In this document: piece by piece, positions 6,107 to 13,142 of the stretch
How the letters are laid out: each line of letters opens with the position of its first letter
Numbering within the stretch: the stretch's first letter is position 1
Source of the DNA: Bacillota bacterium
GTDB lineage: Bacteria > Bacillota > Clostridia > Christensenellales > UMGS416
Direction of reading: 5' to 3'
NCBI GenBank assembly: GCA_023410875.1
Contig: JAEYPH010000004.1
Span: 1 to 14,363, forward strand
DNA: 14,363 bases
Notes under the pieces: generated by a model
Database searches by the model: none
What the model was told of the DNA's origin: nothing
Seen by the model: only the letters and a program-made list of their open reading frames with translations
Program-made: the position numbers and the translations under genes

Positions 6107-6430
6107 GGAAGGCCCATCCTTTATCGGGGTATGCTACAGTATATGAATGGGCGCGCCTGCGGCGACCATACGTGGGGTTGCCACGTTGGTTACACAACTG
6201 CACAATCATTCCGTAAATTGGGTCCGAAGGTTTCCAAAGGGCGACCGGAGACCTTTGGTCGCGCCTCGAAGGCGCGAAATCCATCTCTTCAGTAAGAATT
6301 AGGACTTTATGTGCTAAGCGCGGCCGCCATACTCAGAGGACCGTGACAGCTTAATGTCCGTCACTTTTGGTTCCATGCTGTCATATGGTGTGGTATCCGC
6401 ACCCTATGTGGGTGCGTGGAGGTGCTTTTT
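6107..6430. other. Divergent intergenic region between cysteine desulfurase and DUF3343 genes
   Basis: A 324-base gap. It holds REP-like copy B and, just before the DUF3343 ribosome binding site, a hairpin CGCACCC/GGGTGCG (6398-6404 with 6410-6416, loop TATGT). No consensus promoter stands out in either direction and I do not recognise a riboswitch class. The stem directly abuts the GGAGG site, so it could affect translation of DUF3343. Confidence 0.5.
6226..6282 (+). repeat. REP-like palindromic element, copy B
   Basis: Same element as 2492-2550, in opposite orientation. Shared blocks are CGAAGGTTTCCAAAGGGCGA, CCTTTGGTCGCGCC and GCGAAA. The two hairpins are retained despite sequence changes: CCAAAGG/CCTTTGG (one flanking base lost) and TCGCGCCT/AGGCGCGA (perfect here, with a G-T pair in copy A). 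The outer stem is GGTTTC/GAAATC. Changes in one arm are matched in the other, so the fold is what is kept. It lies in the spacer between divergent genes rather than at a gene end. Confidence 0.8.
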
Positions 6431-6721
6431 ATGGCCATGGAACCTTTTGGCTTTGTCGCGTTCCGCTCCCGCCAGCAGACCACCGCTTTTCTCACGGCGC
6501 TCAAAACCTCCGGCGTGAAGTGCAACGTCATCAACACGCCCCATGAGATCGGCATGGGCTGCGGCCTCTCGGTTCGGTTTTCCCTGGGCGACACCGCCGC
6601 CGTGCTGGCCCTGTGCGACCGCCAGCGGCCCGCCGCGCTCATCGGCGTCTACAGCGCCGAGAGCGTCAATGGGCGCCTGGTGTGCAAGCCCGTCGGCCGC
6701 TTGCAGGGCCGCATCATTTGA
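6431..6721 (+). CDS. DUF3343 protein, putative Se/S carrier-like
   Basis: A 96-residue protein matching the DUF3343 pattern: an N-terminal strand with FGFVAFRSRQQTTAFLTALK, then VKCNVINTPHEIGMGCGLSVRF, where C44-G45 is the conserved cysteine expected to carry sulfur or selenium. Members of this family are thought to accept the atom from a cysteine desulfurase and are linked to selenium-dependent hydroxylase maturation; its divergent neighbour is such a desulfurase. Start at ATG 6431 is set by GGAGGTG at 6418-6424; a GTG at 6416 lies upstream of that site. Its stop codon overlaps the promoter of the next gene. Confidence 0.8.
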   Translation: MAMEPFGFVAFRSRQQTTAFLTALKTSGVKCNVINTPHEIGMGCGLSVRFSLGDTAAVLALCDRQRPAALIGVYSAESVNGRLVCKPVGRLQGRII

Positions 6722-6746
6722 TAATGGCGGCTCCACGGTGTATAAT
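6718..6746 (+). promoter_or_regulatory. Promoter of the endonuclease III gene
   Basis: TTGATA (6718-6723), 17 bases, then TATAAT (6741-6746): one mismatch to consensus overall. The -35 box overlaps the TGA stop of DUF3343. Transcription should begin near 6753. Confidence 0.8.
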
Positions 6747-6773
6747 CCTTTCCATCGCGGGAAACGACAAAAC

Positions 6774-6800
6774 ACGCGCCTCGGCTCCTGCCAGGCGCGT
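6774..6800 (+). promoter_or_regulatory. Hairpin in the 5' UTR of the endonuclease III mRNA
   Basis: ACGCGCCT (6774-6781) pairs perfectly with AGGCGCGT (6793-6800), leaving an 11-base loop. It sits about 20 bases into the predicted transcript and about 10 bases before the ribosome binding site GGGGAGG. It could stabilise the mRNA or modulate initiation; no T-tract follows, so it is not an intrinsic terminator. Confidence 0.5.
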
Positions 6801-6821
6801 TCGCGTATGGGGAGGAAAGCT

Positions 6822-7454
6822 TTGGTACAAACCGCAATAGACAATATGCTGGCCGCGCTGGAGCACGATTACTTCGACGCCACATGCGCGCTGGTGCACC
6901 ACAACCCTTTTGAACTGCTGATCTCCACGATCCTGTCGGCGCAGTGCACCGACAAGCAGGTCAACCGCGTGACCGCCGTGCTGTTCCAGAGATTCCCCAC
7001 GCCGGAGGCCTTCGCGGCGCTCACGCCCGAGGAGTTGGAGCCCCACGTCAAGAGCTGCGGCGTCTACAAGAACAAGGCCCGCAACATCGTGCTGACTTGC
7101 CGGGCGCTGCTGGAGCAATATGGCGGCCGTGTGCCGGATACCATGGAGGAGCTGACCAAGCTTCCCGGTGTGGGCCGCAAGACCGCCAACGTCGTGCTGT
7201 CCAATGCCTTCGGGCAGGATGCCATTGCCGTGGACACCCATGTGTTCCGCGTTTCCAACCGCACCGGCCTGGGCCCCGGGAAGACCCCTCAGGAGGTCGA
7301 GATGCGGCTGCATGAGAGCATTCCCCAGAGCAAGTGGTCCGCCGCGCACCACTGGATCATCCGCCATGGCCGCGTGGTGTGCGCCGCCCGCAAGCCGCTG
7401 TGCGCCCAGTGCAGCCTGCTGCCCTGGTGCCAGTATCCCGATAAAAACCTGTAG
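6822..7454 (+). CDS. nth: Endonuclease III (DNA glycosylase/AP lyase)
   Basis: Base-excision repair enzyme that removes oxidised pyrimidines and cuts at abasic sites. Helix-hairpin-helix LPGVGRKTANVVLSNAFG carries catalytic K120, and VDTHVFRVSNRTGL carries D138. The [4Fe-4S] ligands are C187, C194, C197 and C203 (spacing C-x6-C-x2-C-x5-C). With the TTG start at 6822 these residues take the same numbers as in the E. coli enzyme and the protein has 210 residues, the usual length. GGGGAGG about 7 bases upstream also supports TTG. The in-frame ATG at 6807 would place the ribosome binding site inside the coding region. Confidence 0.96.
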   Translation: MVQTAIDNMLAALEHDYFDATCALVHHNPFELLISTILSAQCTDKQVNRVTAVLFQRFPTPEAFAALTPEELEPHVKSCGVYKNKARNIVLTCRALLEQYGGRVPDTMEELTKLPGVGRKTANVVLSNAFGQDAIAVDTHVFRVSNRTGLGPGKTPQEVEMRLHESIPQSKWSAAHHWIIRHGRVVCAARKPLCAQCSLLPWCQYPDKNL

Positions 7455-7466
7455 CGTGACTTGCAA

Positions 7467-7493
7467 AACGGCCCGGCAGTGCGCCGGGCCGTT
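7467..7493. terminator. Terminator between converging nth and SIS genes
   Basis: ACGGCCCGGC (7468-7477) pairs perfectly with GCCGGGCCGT (7483-7492) around AGTGC. On the minus strand the stem is followed by TTTT, making it a good terminator for the SIS gene. On the plus strand only two T residues follow, so it may act on nth less efficiently. Confidence 0.8.
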
Positions 7494-7507
7494 CACCTAT
7501 GCTTTGA

Positions 7508-8074
7508 TCAATCTTTGGACTGCTCCCGGCCGTTGCCATTGGGCTGAATGGCCAGCGCCACGGCGTCGAACACAGCGATCATCGCCAGCATGCTGGATGT
7601 GGCCAGAAAATCATGGGCCTCGGCGTCGCGGTCGATGGTCACGCGGACGATCAGATCGCTGGATATGGCCATGGGCGATGCGGGGTTGGCGGTCACGGCG
7701 ATGGTCTTGGCGTTCTTGTGGCGGGCCATTTTCATCAGTTCCATAACCTCGGCGGATTCGCCGCCGCGGCTCACGGCGATCAGCAGGTCGCCGGGCTGTA
7801 TGAGCCCGGTGGAGGCGTGAAAGCCCTCGCCGGGCGCCAGGTAGACCGAAGGTACGTCCACACAGCACAGGCTGTAGGCGATCTTGCGTGCCACAGCGCC
7901 GGAGTTGCCCCGGCCTGTGATGATCACATGGCCATGGTCTTGCTTGCACTGCAGGATGGCCGAAACCAGCAGGCGGAAGGCTTCGGCGTCGATGCTCTCG
8001 GCCAGTCGCGCCACTGCCTGCGCCTCACGCTTAAAGGTCTGGCGAGCCAGTGTGATGTAATCTGCTTGGGCCAT
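7508..8074 (-). CDS. SIS-domain sugar-phosphate isomerase-like protein (KpsF/GutQ type, no CBS domains)
   Basis: A 188-residue single SIS domain. After an N-terminal helix (residues 1-45) come VIITGRGNSGAVARKIAYSL (50-69), the phosphate-binding IAVSRGGESAEVMELM (99-114), and KTIAVTANPASPMAISSDLIV (123-143). This layout is that of arabinose-5-phosphate isomerase and related phosphosugar binders, but the C-terminal CBS pair of full KpsF is absent, so it may be a stand-alone isomerase for another sugar phosphate. Start at ATG 8074 follows AAAGGGGGAA and fits the family; the open frame extends far upstream without homology. It is transcribed divergently from the MATE gene. Confidence 0.85.
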   Translation of the reverse strand: MAQADYITLARQTFKREAQAVARLAESIDAEAFRLLVSAILQCKQDHGHVIITGRGNSGAVARKIAYSLCCVDVPSVYLAPGEGFHASTGLIQPGDLLIAVSRGGESAEVMELMKMARHKNAKTIAVTANPASPMAISSDLIVRVTIDRDAEAHDFLATSSMLAMIAVFDAVALAIQPNGNGREQSKD

Positions 8075-8120
8075 GAAGCGTTCCCCCTTTTCTTCGGTGC
8101 GATGGATTTCTATTTTATGT

Positions 8121-8149
8121 ATTATAGCAAATCCGCCGCAAGTCAACAA
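8121..8149 (-). promoter_or_regulatory. Promoter of the SIS-domain gene
   Basis: On the minus strand, TTGTTG (8149-8144), 17 bases, then TATAAT (8126-8121). The -10 is consensus and the spacing ideal. It is back-to-back with the MATE promoter about 65 bases away. Confidence 0.7.
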
Positions 8150-8214
8150 TGCCTTGGTTCCAGCCGCTTTTCGCCCTGGGTTGCAGGCTCCGAAGCGAAG
8201 ACTGTTCGTTCGCC

Positions 8215-8243
8215 TTGTTTTTTTACACATGGTGGAGTAAAAT
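8215..8243 (+). promoter_or_regulatory. Promoter of the MATE transporter gene
   Basis: TTGTTT (8215-8220), 17 bases, then TAAAAT (8238-8243). The start codon lies 36 bases downstream of the -10. Confidence 0.6.
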
Positions 8244-8278
8244 ACGCACTTATGGCGGCTCAACCGTCGGGGAGGACT

Positions 8279-9640
8279 ATGGAGACGCAGCAACCGCGGA
8301 TAGAGAAAGAGACCTGGCGGGACATCACCCGGAGCATTTTTAGGCTGGGATGGCCGACCATCGCCGAGCAGCTGCTCATCATGCTGGTCGGCGTGTTCAT
8401 GACCATGCTCATCGGCCGCATCAGCCAGTCGGCCATCGCCGCCAACGGCCTCATCAATTCCATCTTCATGTTCGTGCAGGCTGTGTTTGCGGCGCTTTCC
8501 ACGGGGTCCACGGTGCTCATTGCCCGGCTGACCGGCGAAGGCTCGCCGCTGGTGAAGGCGGCGGCGCTGCAAAGCCTGATCATGGTCGTGGTGTCCTCGG
8601 TCATCATCACGGTGTTGTGCTTCCTCTTCGCTTCGCCGCTGCTGCGGCTGTTTATGGCCGGCAGCCCCGAGGAAGTCTATCAGCAGGGGTTAACCCTTTT
8701 CCGTATCCTGCTGGTGTCCATGCCGCTGCTCATGATCAACATCGTGCTGGCCGGCGTGTTCCGTGGCGTGGGCAACATGGTGCTGCCGCTGGTCGTCAGC
8801 GCCGCCGTCAATGTCGTCTATCTGATCGTGGGCAACGTCATGGTGAGCGGCATGCATATGGGCATCGCCGGCGCCGCATGGGCGGCGGTGGTGGCGCGGG
8901 CGCTGGGATGTGTGCTGATCCTCGTGGCGATATACATGGGCAAGGGCCGCATCAGCCTGAGCTTGCGCGACGGCTTCAAGCCCAACATGGCCATGATCCG
9001 GCGCATTCTGAACATCGGCATACCGGCTTCGGTGGAGCAGCTGGTCATGCAGGGCGGCTTCCTGGTGCTCAATGCCATCGTTTTGAGCATGGGCGTGCTG
9101 GATGGCGCGGCTTATCCCATCGTCATGTCCATCAATTCGCTGGCGTTCATGCCGGCCTTCGGCCTGAGCATCACGCTTTCCACGCTGGTGGGCCACAGCC
9201 TGGGAGAGGGCAACCCCGACAAGGCGGCGCGCTACACCAGCCAGACGCTCAGGATGGGCATGGTGCTGCTGGCCTTCATCAGCGTGCTGCTGATCGTGTT
9301 CTCCAGGCAGATCGCTTCGTGGTATACGACCGCCGACGACACCGCCGTCATCGCGCTGACGTCCTCCTGCGTGAAGGTGCTGGCGCTGGGCGAGCCGCTG
9401 CTGGCGGTCATGACGATACTGTCCTCGGCGCTGCGCGCCGCCGGCGACATCAGGTACATCATGTACACGAGCATCGTGGGTATCTGGACGCTGCGCATCC
9501 TCTTAAGCCTGCTGGCCCATCGGTTGACTGGGCTGGGCGTGCTGTCCACAATGGCGTGCATTCTGATCGACTTCGCCGTGCGCTCGGGCATGTATTATCA
9601 CCGCTTCCGCCGCGGGCGCTGGAAGAATATAAAGGTCTAG
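8279..9640 (+). CDS. MATE-family multidrug/cation antiporter
   Basis: A 453-residue polytopic membrane protein of the MATE family, which expels drugs or metabolites in exchange for Na+ or H+. About twelve hydrophobic segments are seen in two similar halves. The first begins SIFRLGWPTIAEQLLIMLVG, with FVQAVFAALSTGSTVLIARLTGEG typical of the family; the second begins RILNIGIPASVEQLVMQGG, with LAFMPAFGLSITLSTLVGHSLGEGNPDKA. Start at ATG 8279 is preceded very closely by GGGGAGG (only three bases between GGAGG and ATG); ATG 8252 is an in-frame alternative. The open frame reaches much further upstream across the SIS gene, but that part is antisense to it. Substrate cannot be inferred. Confidence 0.92.
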   Translation: METQQPRIEKETWRDITRSIFRLGWPTIAEQLLIMLVGVFMTMLIGRISQSAIAANGLINSIFMFVQAVFAALSTGSTVLIARLTGEGSPLVKAAALQSLIMVVVSSVIITVLCFLFASPLLRLFMAGSPEEVYQQGLTLFRILLVSMPLLMINIVLAGVFRGVGNMVLPLVVSAAVNVVYLIVGNVMVSGMHMGIAGAAWAAVVARALGCVLILVAIYMGKGRISLSLRDGFKPNMAMIRRILNIGIPASVEQLVMQGGFLVLNAIVLSMGVLDGAAYPIVMSINSLAFMPAFGLSITLSTLVGHSLGEGNPDKAARYTSQTLRMGMVLLAFISVLLIVFSRQIASWYTTADDTAVIALTSSCVKVLALGEPLLAVMTILSSALRAAGDIRYIMYTSIVGIWTLRILLSLLAHRLTGLGVLSTMACILIDFAVRSGMYYHRFRRGRWKNIKV

Positions 9641-9648
9641 CTTCCGGG

Positions 9649-9740
9649 CTATGCGCGCACGCCGCGTTCGGCCAACCTCTGGGCCAGCCGCAGGCCGATG
9701 CCGTGGGTGGCTCCGGTGATCGCACTGATTGCATTTGTAT
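9649..9740 (-). pseudogene. Fossil of a short-chain dehydrogenase/reductase N-terminus
   Basis: The minus strand reads NAISAITGATHGIGLRLAQ, then RLAERGVRA and a TAG stop at 9651-9649. TGATHGIG is the TGxxxGIG cofactor-binding motif of SDR enzymes, and LRLAQRLAERG is the helix that follows it in that fold, in register. There is no start codon in frame with a ribosome binding site, and the rest of an SDR (YxxxK) is missing because the MATE gene end follows at once. It is a relic about 30 codons long, trapped between the MATE and ferritin-like genes. Confidence 0.6.
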
Positions 9741-9798
9741 AATAATGAAGGCAGCTTCCTCATATGTTGTCCTGTCAAGATATTGAGGGAGGCGGCCC

Positions 9799-10320
9799 AT
9801 GGATTGCGGCTTTGATTGCGAATTGTTCAACCAGTATCGGGTGGATGCGCCGTATCCGGCTGTCGTCATATCAAGGGCCAACCCCTATGAGGCGAGGTTG
9901 ATCTCCGGCGCTTACGCCGGCAGGGGTTCGGAAACCACGGCCATCGCCCAGTACGCGGCGCACCGCTTCTTCCTGGCCGAGCATCCCGACATATACACCG
10001 CGTATCAATACATCGCCGCCACCGAGATGGTTCACTTCAACTTTCTGGGGCATCTCGTCCATGCTTTGGGGCTCAACCCCGTCCTGTACTCCTATGAAGT
10101 CAATGAGTTCTGGAACGGCGCCAATCCCGATTACCAATACACCCTGCGGCAGATACTGGAATCGGACATTCAGGGGGAGCGCAACGCGATCGCCCACTAT
10201 ACGAGGCTGATCGGCCAGATCGGAAATGAGAGCATACAGGACCTTTTCCGGCGGATCATCATGGATGAGCAAAAGCATGTAGAGGTCCTGACCGGATTTT
10301 ATGGGAAATATTTCCACTAG
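9799..10320 (+). CDS. Ferritin-like diiron protein
   Basis: A 173-residue four-helix-bundle protein with a complete set of diiron ligands at regular spacing: E45 (SETTAIAQYAAHRFF), E76 and H79 (TEMVHFNFLGHLVHAL), E127 (ESDIQGERNAIAHYTRL), and E157 and H160 (DEQKHVEVL). This E...ExxH...E...ExxH pattern fits the ferritin/rubrerythrin/manganese-catalase superfamily. There is no rubredoxin domain, so it is not full rubrerythrin. It could oxidise iron, remove peroxide, or resemble spore-coat ferritin-like proteins; I cannot choose. GAGGGAGG lies 7 bases before the ATG, and TATAAT at 9738-9743 is a possible -10 without a good -35. It converges with the CPBP gene, only 26 bases between stops. Confidence 0.82.
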   Translation: MDCGFDCELFNQYRVDAPYPAVVISRANPYEARLISGAYAGRGSETTAIAQYAAHRFFLAEHPDIYTAYQYIAATEMVHFNFLGHLVHALGLNPVLYSYEVNEFWNGANPDYQYTLRQILESDIQGERNAIAHYTRLIGQIGNESIQDLFRRIIMDEQKHVEVLTGFYGKYFH

Positions 10321-10346
10321 TCCTGGTTGGCCGTCGTGTCTGTTGT

Positions 10347-11186
10347 TTAGTAGGGCGTTATCCGTTCAGCTTGTGCCTGTTTCCCTTTCAGCTCCATCCC
10401 GTAGAAGACGCACAGACCGATGCCGATGACGAAACAAAGGATACTCCGGAAAAGCTCCACATTCGGCGAAACCATTTCCAGCAACTGCCCGGTGAAATTG
10501 CTGGCCAGATGCATCAGCATGGCCGACAGAATGCTGCGCTCCGTTTGGATATAGACCCAGCTCATCATGCCGGCCAACCCTACGGTCATCAGCATGAACG
10601 CCCAGAAGCCGGTCAGCCCAAACCCGATCTGCCCGTGCCAGGTCTGGGGCATCAAGAACAGGGGAAGGTGCCAGACAGCCCAGATCACCCCCAGAATCAC
10701 CGAGGCGCGGATCAAACCGTATCTCTTCAGAAGAGGGTCCAAAGCAAAACCGCGCCAGCCCAGCTCTTCCGAGAACGGGCCGGACAGGAAGCTCAGCAGA
10801 ATCAGCGGGAAGAACGTAAGCGGGCTAGCCAGGACGGCCTTCAGGTTGGTCATCTGAGGAAGGCCGCCGCCCAGCGCGCTGTCGATGCCGATGCTGACAC
10901 CATAGATAACCGGGAAGATCAGAAGGATGAAAAGCCACATCAGAGGCCGGATGCGCGTGACTTGATACGCGCGCTTGAGATAGTCCATCCTGTCTTCTTT
11001 TGAATAGGTGAACAGCGCCATAATGATGCCGACAAACGTCGGTGAACATCCGCCCAGTATCAGCAGCACCATTCCTGTGCCTTGATAGGGGTTCAAACCG
11101 AATGCGATGATGGCGAAATAGAAGAGCCAGGTCCAGACGAAGGATGCGATGAAGAAGATGATGGCGTGTTTGAGTTTCTTTTCCAT
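10347..11186 (-). CDS. CPBP-family intramembrane glutamic protease (Rce1/Abi type)
   Basis: A 279-residue protein with about eight membrane segments. The protease motifs are present: EELGWRGF (E140, E141, R145), WAVWHLPLF (H173) and SAMLMHLASN (H226, N230). The family cleaves within membranes; bacterial members are linked to bacteriocin self-immunity, signalling or protein secretion, and nothing here points to one. Start at ATG 11186 is chosen because AAGGAG lies 9 bases upstream; the in-frame ATG at 11216 would put that site inside the gene. Confidence 0.9.
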   Translation of the reverse strand: MEKKLKHAIIFFIASFVWTWLFYFAIIAFGLNPYQGTGMVLLILGGCSPTFVGIIMALFTYSKEDRMDYLKRAYQVTRIRPLMWLFILLIFPVIYGVSIGIDSALGGGLPQMTNLKAVLASPLTFFPLILLSFLSGPFSEELGWRGFALDPLLKRYGLIRASVILGVIWAVWHLPLFLMPQTWHGQIGFGLTGFWAFMLMTVGLAGMMSWVYIQTERSILSAMLMHLASNFTGQLLEMVSPNVELFRSILCFVIGIGLCVFYGMELKGKQAQAERITPY

Positions 11187-11257
11187 ACCGGTAATCTCCT
11201 TCTTGCCATATGGCATGCCGTTGAGAATTGCTGCAGAATTATAAAGAGGATACAGAC

Positions 11258-11285
11258 ATTATACATTTTCAATGCGATGTTACAA
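11258..11285 (-). promoter_or_regulatory. Promoter of the CPBP gene
   Basis: Minus strand: TTGTAA (11285-11280), 16 bases, then TATAAT (11263-11258), about 70 bases before the start codon. The surrounding stretch is AT-rich. Confidence 0.6.
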
Positions 11286-11369
11286 TTAAGAATACTGAAA
11301 GATCGGTAAAACCATGTGAATTCGGCAACGCAATATAGGGCGTCATCAGGAAAGCAGCTATCCCATGGC

Positions 11370-11403
11370 AAAAAACGCGAACCCCTGAGCGAGGTTCGCG
11401 TTT
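11370..11403 (-). terminator. Terminator of the AraC-VOC gene
   Basis: AAACGCGAACC (11373-11383) pairs perfectly with GGTTCGCGTTT (11393-11403), loop CCTGAGCGA. On the minus strand the stem runs into a six-T tract (11375-11370), the expected layout for the gene ending at 11416. Confidence 0.85.
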
Positions 11404-11415
11404 GGCGACGGTTGT

Positions 11416-12206
11416 TTACAGAGTTTCAAAGAAACGCAGCACACAACCGTCGGGCGTTGTAACGCTGCACTCCCGCGCGCCCCATGCCTGTGGCTGGATG
11501 TCCGTAATCTGCGTCCAACCGGCTGCCTTCACAAGCCTGTGCAGCGCGTCCAGCCCTTCCACCATCAGGAAGCCGGCCACCCCTTTCGCCGGCTCGCCGG
11601 TGAAGAGGTGGAACCCTCTGAACGGTGTCAGGTGGGCCACGGCAACCTCGCCGGGGTAATCAAGCAGCCGTACATTCCCTTGCCGGCGGAATCCCTGGCC
11701 ACAACATCGCCATACCACCCCAGCACATCCTGGAACCACTGGAGCGTCGCGTCCATATCCTGCGTGAAGTACACAGGACCGTTTTCTCTTACGACATAGC
11801 CTCTTTCACTGAACTTGCTCATTTTTTCCGTCCACCCATTCTCAGAATATTGGAAGGTGATTCGCGGACAGGCCTTTAGAGGAACGCCTTCGCTGCGCGC
11901 CGACGAAGGCGTAACGCCGTGCAATTGACCAAAAGCCCGGGTAAAGGCGGCGGGGGATTCATACCCATACCTCAGGGCGACGTCTATGATTTTCTCCTCG
12001 CCCTTTCGCATGTCCTCCGCCGCCAGCGTCAGCCTTCTGCGGCGGATGTATTCGCCCAGTGAAATGTGCGCCAGAAAGGAAAAAAGGCGCTGAAATTCCC
12101 AGGACGAGCAGCCCAGATGCCTCGCCGCGACCGCAAGGTCGATGTCCGCCGTCAGGTTGTTCTCAATATAATCCATTGCCCGGTCCATCCCGTTTTGCCA
12201 ATCCAA
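11416..12206 (-). pseudogene. AraC helix-turn-helix / VOC (glyoxalase-like) fusion gene, frameshifted
   Basis: Frame one, from a TTG start at 12206 (GGAGG seven bases upstream), gives an AraC DNA-binding domain: DIDLAVAARHLGCSSWEFQR, the basic helix RRRRLTLAAEDM, and EKIIDVALRYGYESPAAFTRAF. A VOC domain follows (VYFTQDMDATLQWFQDVLGWYGDVVA) up to GKGMYGCL, then fails after ITPARLPWPT. The next frame continues the same domain: DYPGEVAVAHLTPFRGFHLF to CSVTTPDGCVLRFFETL. The break lies at 11661-11664, where one base (or four) is missing after the TGC codon. Without it the product would be about 263 residues, a known AraC-VOC architecture. A sequencing or assembly error remains possible, since both halves are otherwise well kept and a terminator follows. 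Confidence 0.85.
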
Positions 12207-12395
12207 TGTCTCACCTCCGGGGCTATTGTAGCAGGGTGGTGACGAGGCTGCTTTGCACGGTTTGTATTCTTCTGCATAGTAGGTTGTTTGAAGTTCTCTT
12301 AAGTCATGGCTAGTTAAGCAATGTGCAAAAGCTTTGGTCTATCAGCTTCCATTCTGGCGAGATGTTAACCATGATCGCCTTCACCAGTCTAAACT
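12207..12395. other. AT-rich intergenic region
   Basis: No gene is supported. A minus-strand TACAAT (12230-12225) could be a -10 for the AraC-VOC gene, but no -35 stands out. Base composition shifts here from GC-rich to the AT-rich state of the next gene. Confidence 0.4.
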
Positions 12396-13109
12396 TTATT
12401 TAAGGCTATTTAAAAAGTCAATTTGACCATTGCATGCAGTTGAGCACTCTATACACAATGCCTCAAGTTCCTTCCGGCTTTCTTGTTGTGCTTCCTCGCT
12501 TAACTCAACTCCCTCTATGTTTTTCAGTATTTGAATAAAAAGTTTTTCGCGCATGATAATATACTTTGCTGACATATGTATTATTTTTTCATCAAAATTT
12601 CTGCGGTTCGTATCCGTAAGCACCGTGTTAGTAAATGATGATGACTGAAGCATAGACATGTGTGTCCTATATTTTACGGTTGCATCAAGGAGTTGAGAGT
12701 ATTGTGTGTCAAAGCGCTGACAAGCAGTTTGTAGAGCGAGCCTTCTATCCTCCTCACGCATTTTCTCAACTAAATAACTTATCATACTGTTTAGGGTTAC
12801 ATAGAGTTCTGTCGTTGTATATATAATATAGTTAATTGCTTCAGCACACTCAAACTTACATGTTATGTACTCCTGATGTTTTCGTTCTCGATTCTCTCTA
12901 GTAAAAACAAATATGGCAACTAAAAAGCTTCCGATTGTACCAACAATTGCTCCTGTAAAATTACCATAAAACCCCATCCAATCTCCAGAAGCTACTTTCA
13001 AGCCAGGAGGTGCTTGCTTTATGAGGATGTAATTTACTAGAAGCGGTGTTACAAAGGTAAATAATAAGATGAATCCAATTGATAAAATGAACCCAACCCA
13101 TCTTTTCAT
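12396..13109 (-). CDS. Two-TM membrane protein of unknown function
   Basis: I do not recognise the function. From ATG 13109 the protein has 237 residues. TM1 is about residues 3-28 (VGFILSIGFILLFTFVTPLL). TM2 is about 44-70, preceded by GDWMGFYGN and containing a glycine-rich GAIVGTIGSFLVAIFVF segment. TM2 ends in a basic TRENRERKHQEY, then about 160 charged, helical residues lie presumably in the cytoplasm. The short glycine-zipper TM followed by a helical tail is common among hypothetical proteins of accessory regions. Codon use is strongly AT-biased compared with every neighbour, a sign of recent acquisition. ATG 13127 is an alternative start; the ribosome binding site is weak either way (AGGA about 11 bases before 13109). 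Confidence 0.65.
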   Translation of the reverse strand: MKRWVGFILSIGFILLFTFVTPLLVNYILIKQAPPGLKVASGDWMGFYGNFTGAIVGTIGSFLVAIFVFTRENRERKHQEYITCKFECAEAINYIIYTTTELYVTLNSMISYLVEKMREEDRRLALQTACQRFDTQYSQLLDATVKYRTHMSMLQSSSFTNTVLTDTNRRNFDEKIIHMSAKYIIMREKLFIQILKNIEGVELSEEAQQESRKELEALCIECSTACNGQIDFLNSLK

Positions 13110-13142
13110 TGGCTTTCCATTCCTCATTAATTCAATATCGAT

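Noticed and set aside
5084..6295. A 403-codon plus-strand frame opposite the cysteine desulfurase gene.
   Set aside because: Antisense shadow; the minus strand carries the complete PLP and cysteine motifs.
6107..6430. Possible riboswitch in the DUF3343 leader.
   Set aside because: No known riboswitch core could be recognised; only one short stem next to the ribosome binding site is supported.
8150..8215. GCGAA/TTCGC stem followed by a T-rich stretch between the SIS and MATE genes as a terminator.
   Set aside because: The stem is short and imperfect, and no gene ends upstream on that strand; the T-run is better explained as part of the MATE promoter.
8350..9786. A 478-codon plus-strand frame overlapping the MATE gene in another frame.
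   Set aside because: Histidine-, arginine- and glycine-rich shift product of a GC-rich gene; it has no hydrophobic segments or motifs, unlike the MATE frame.
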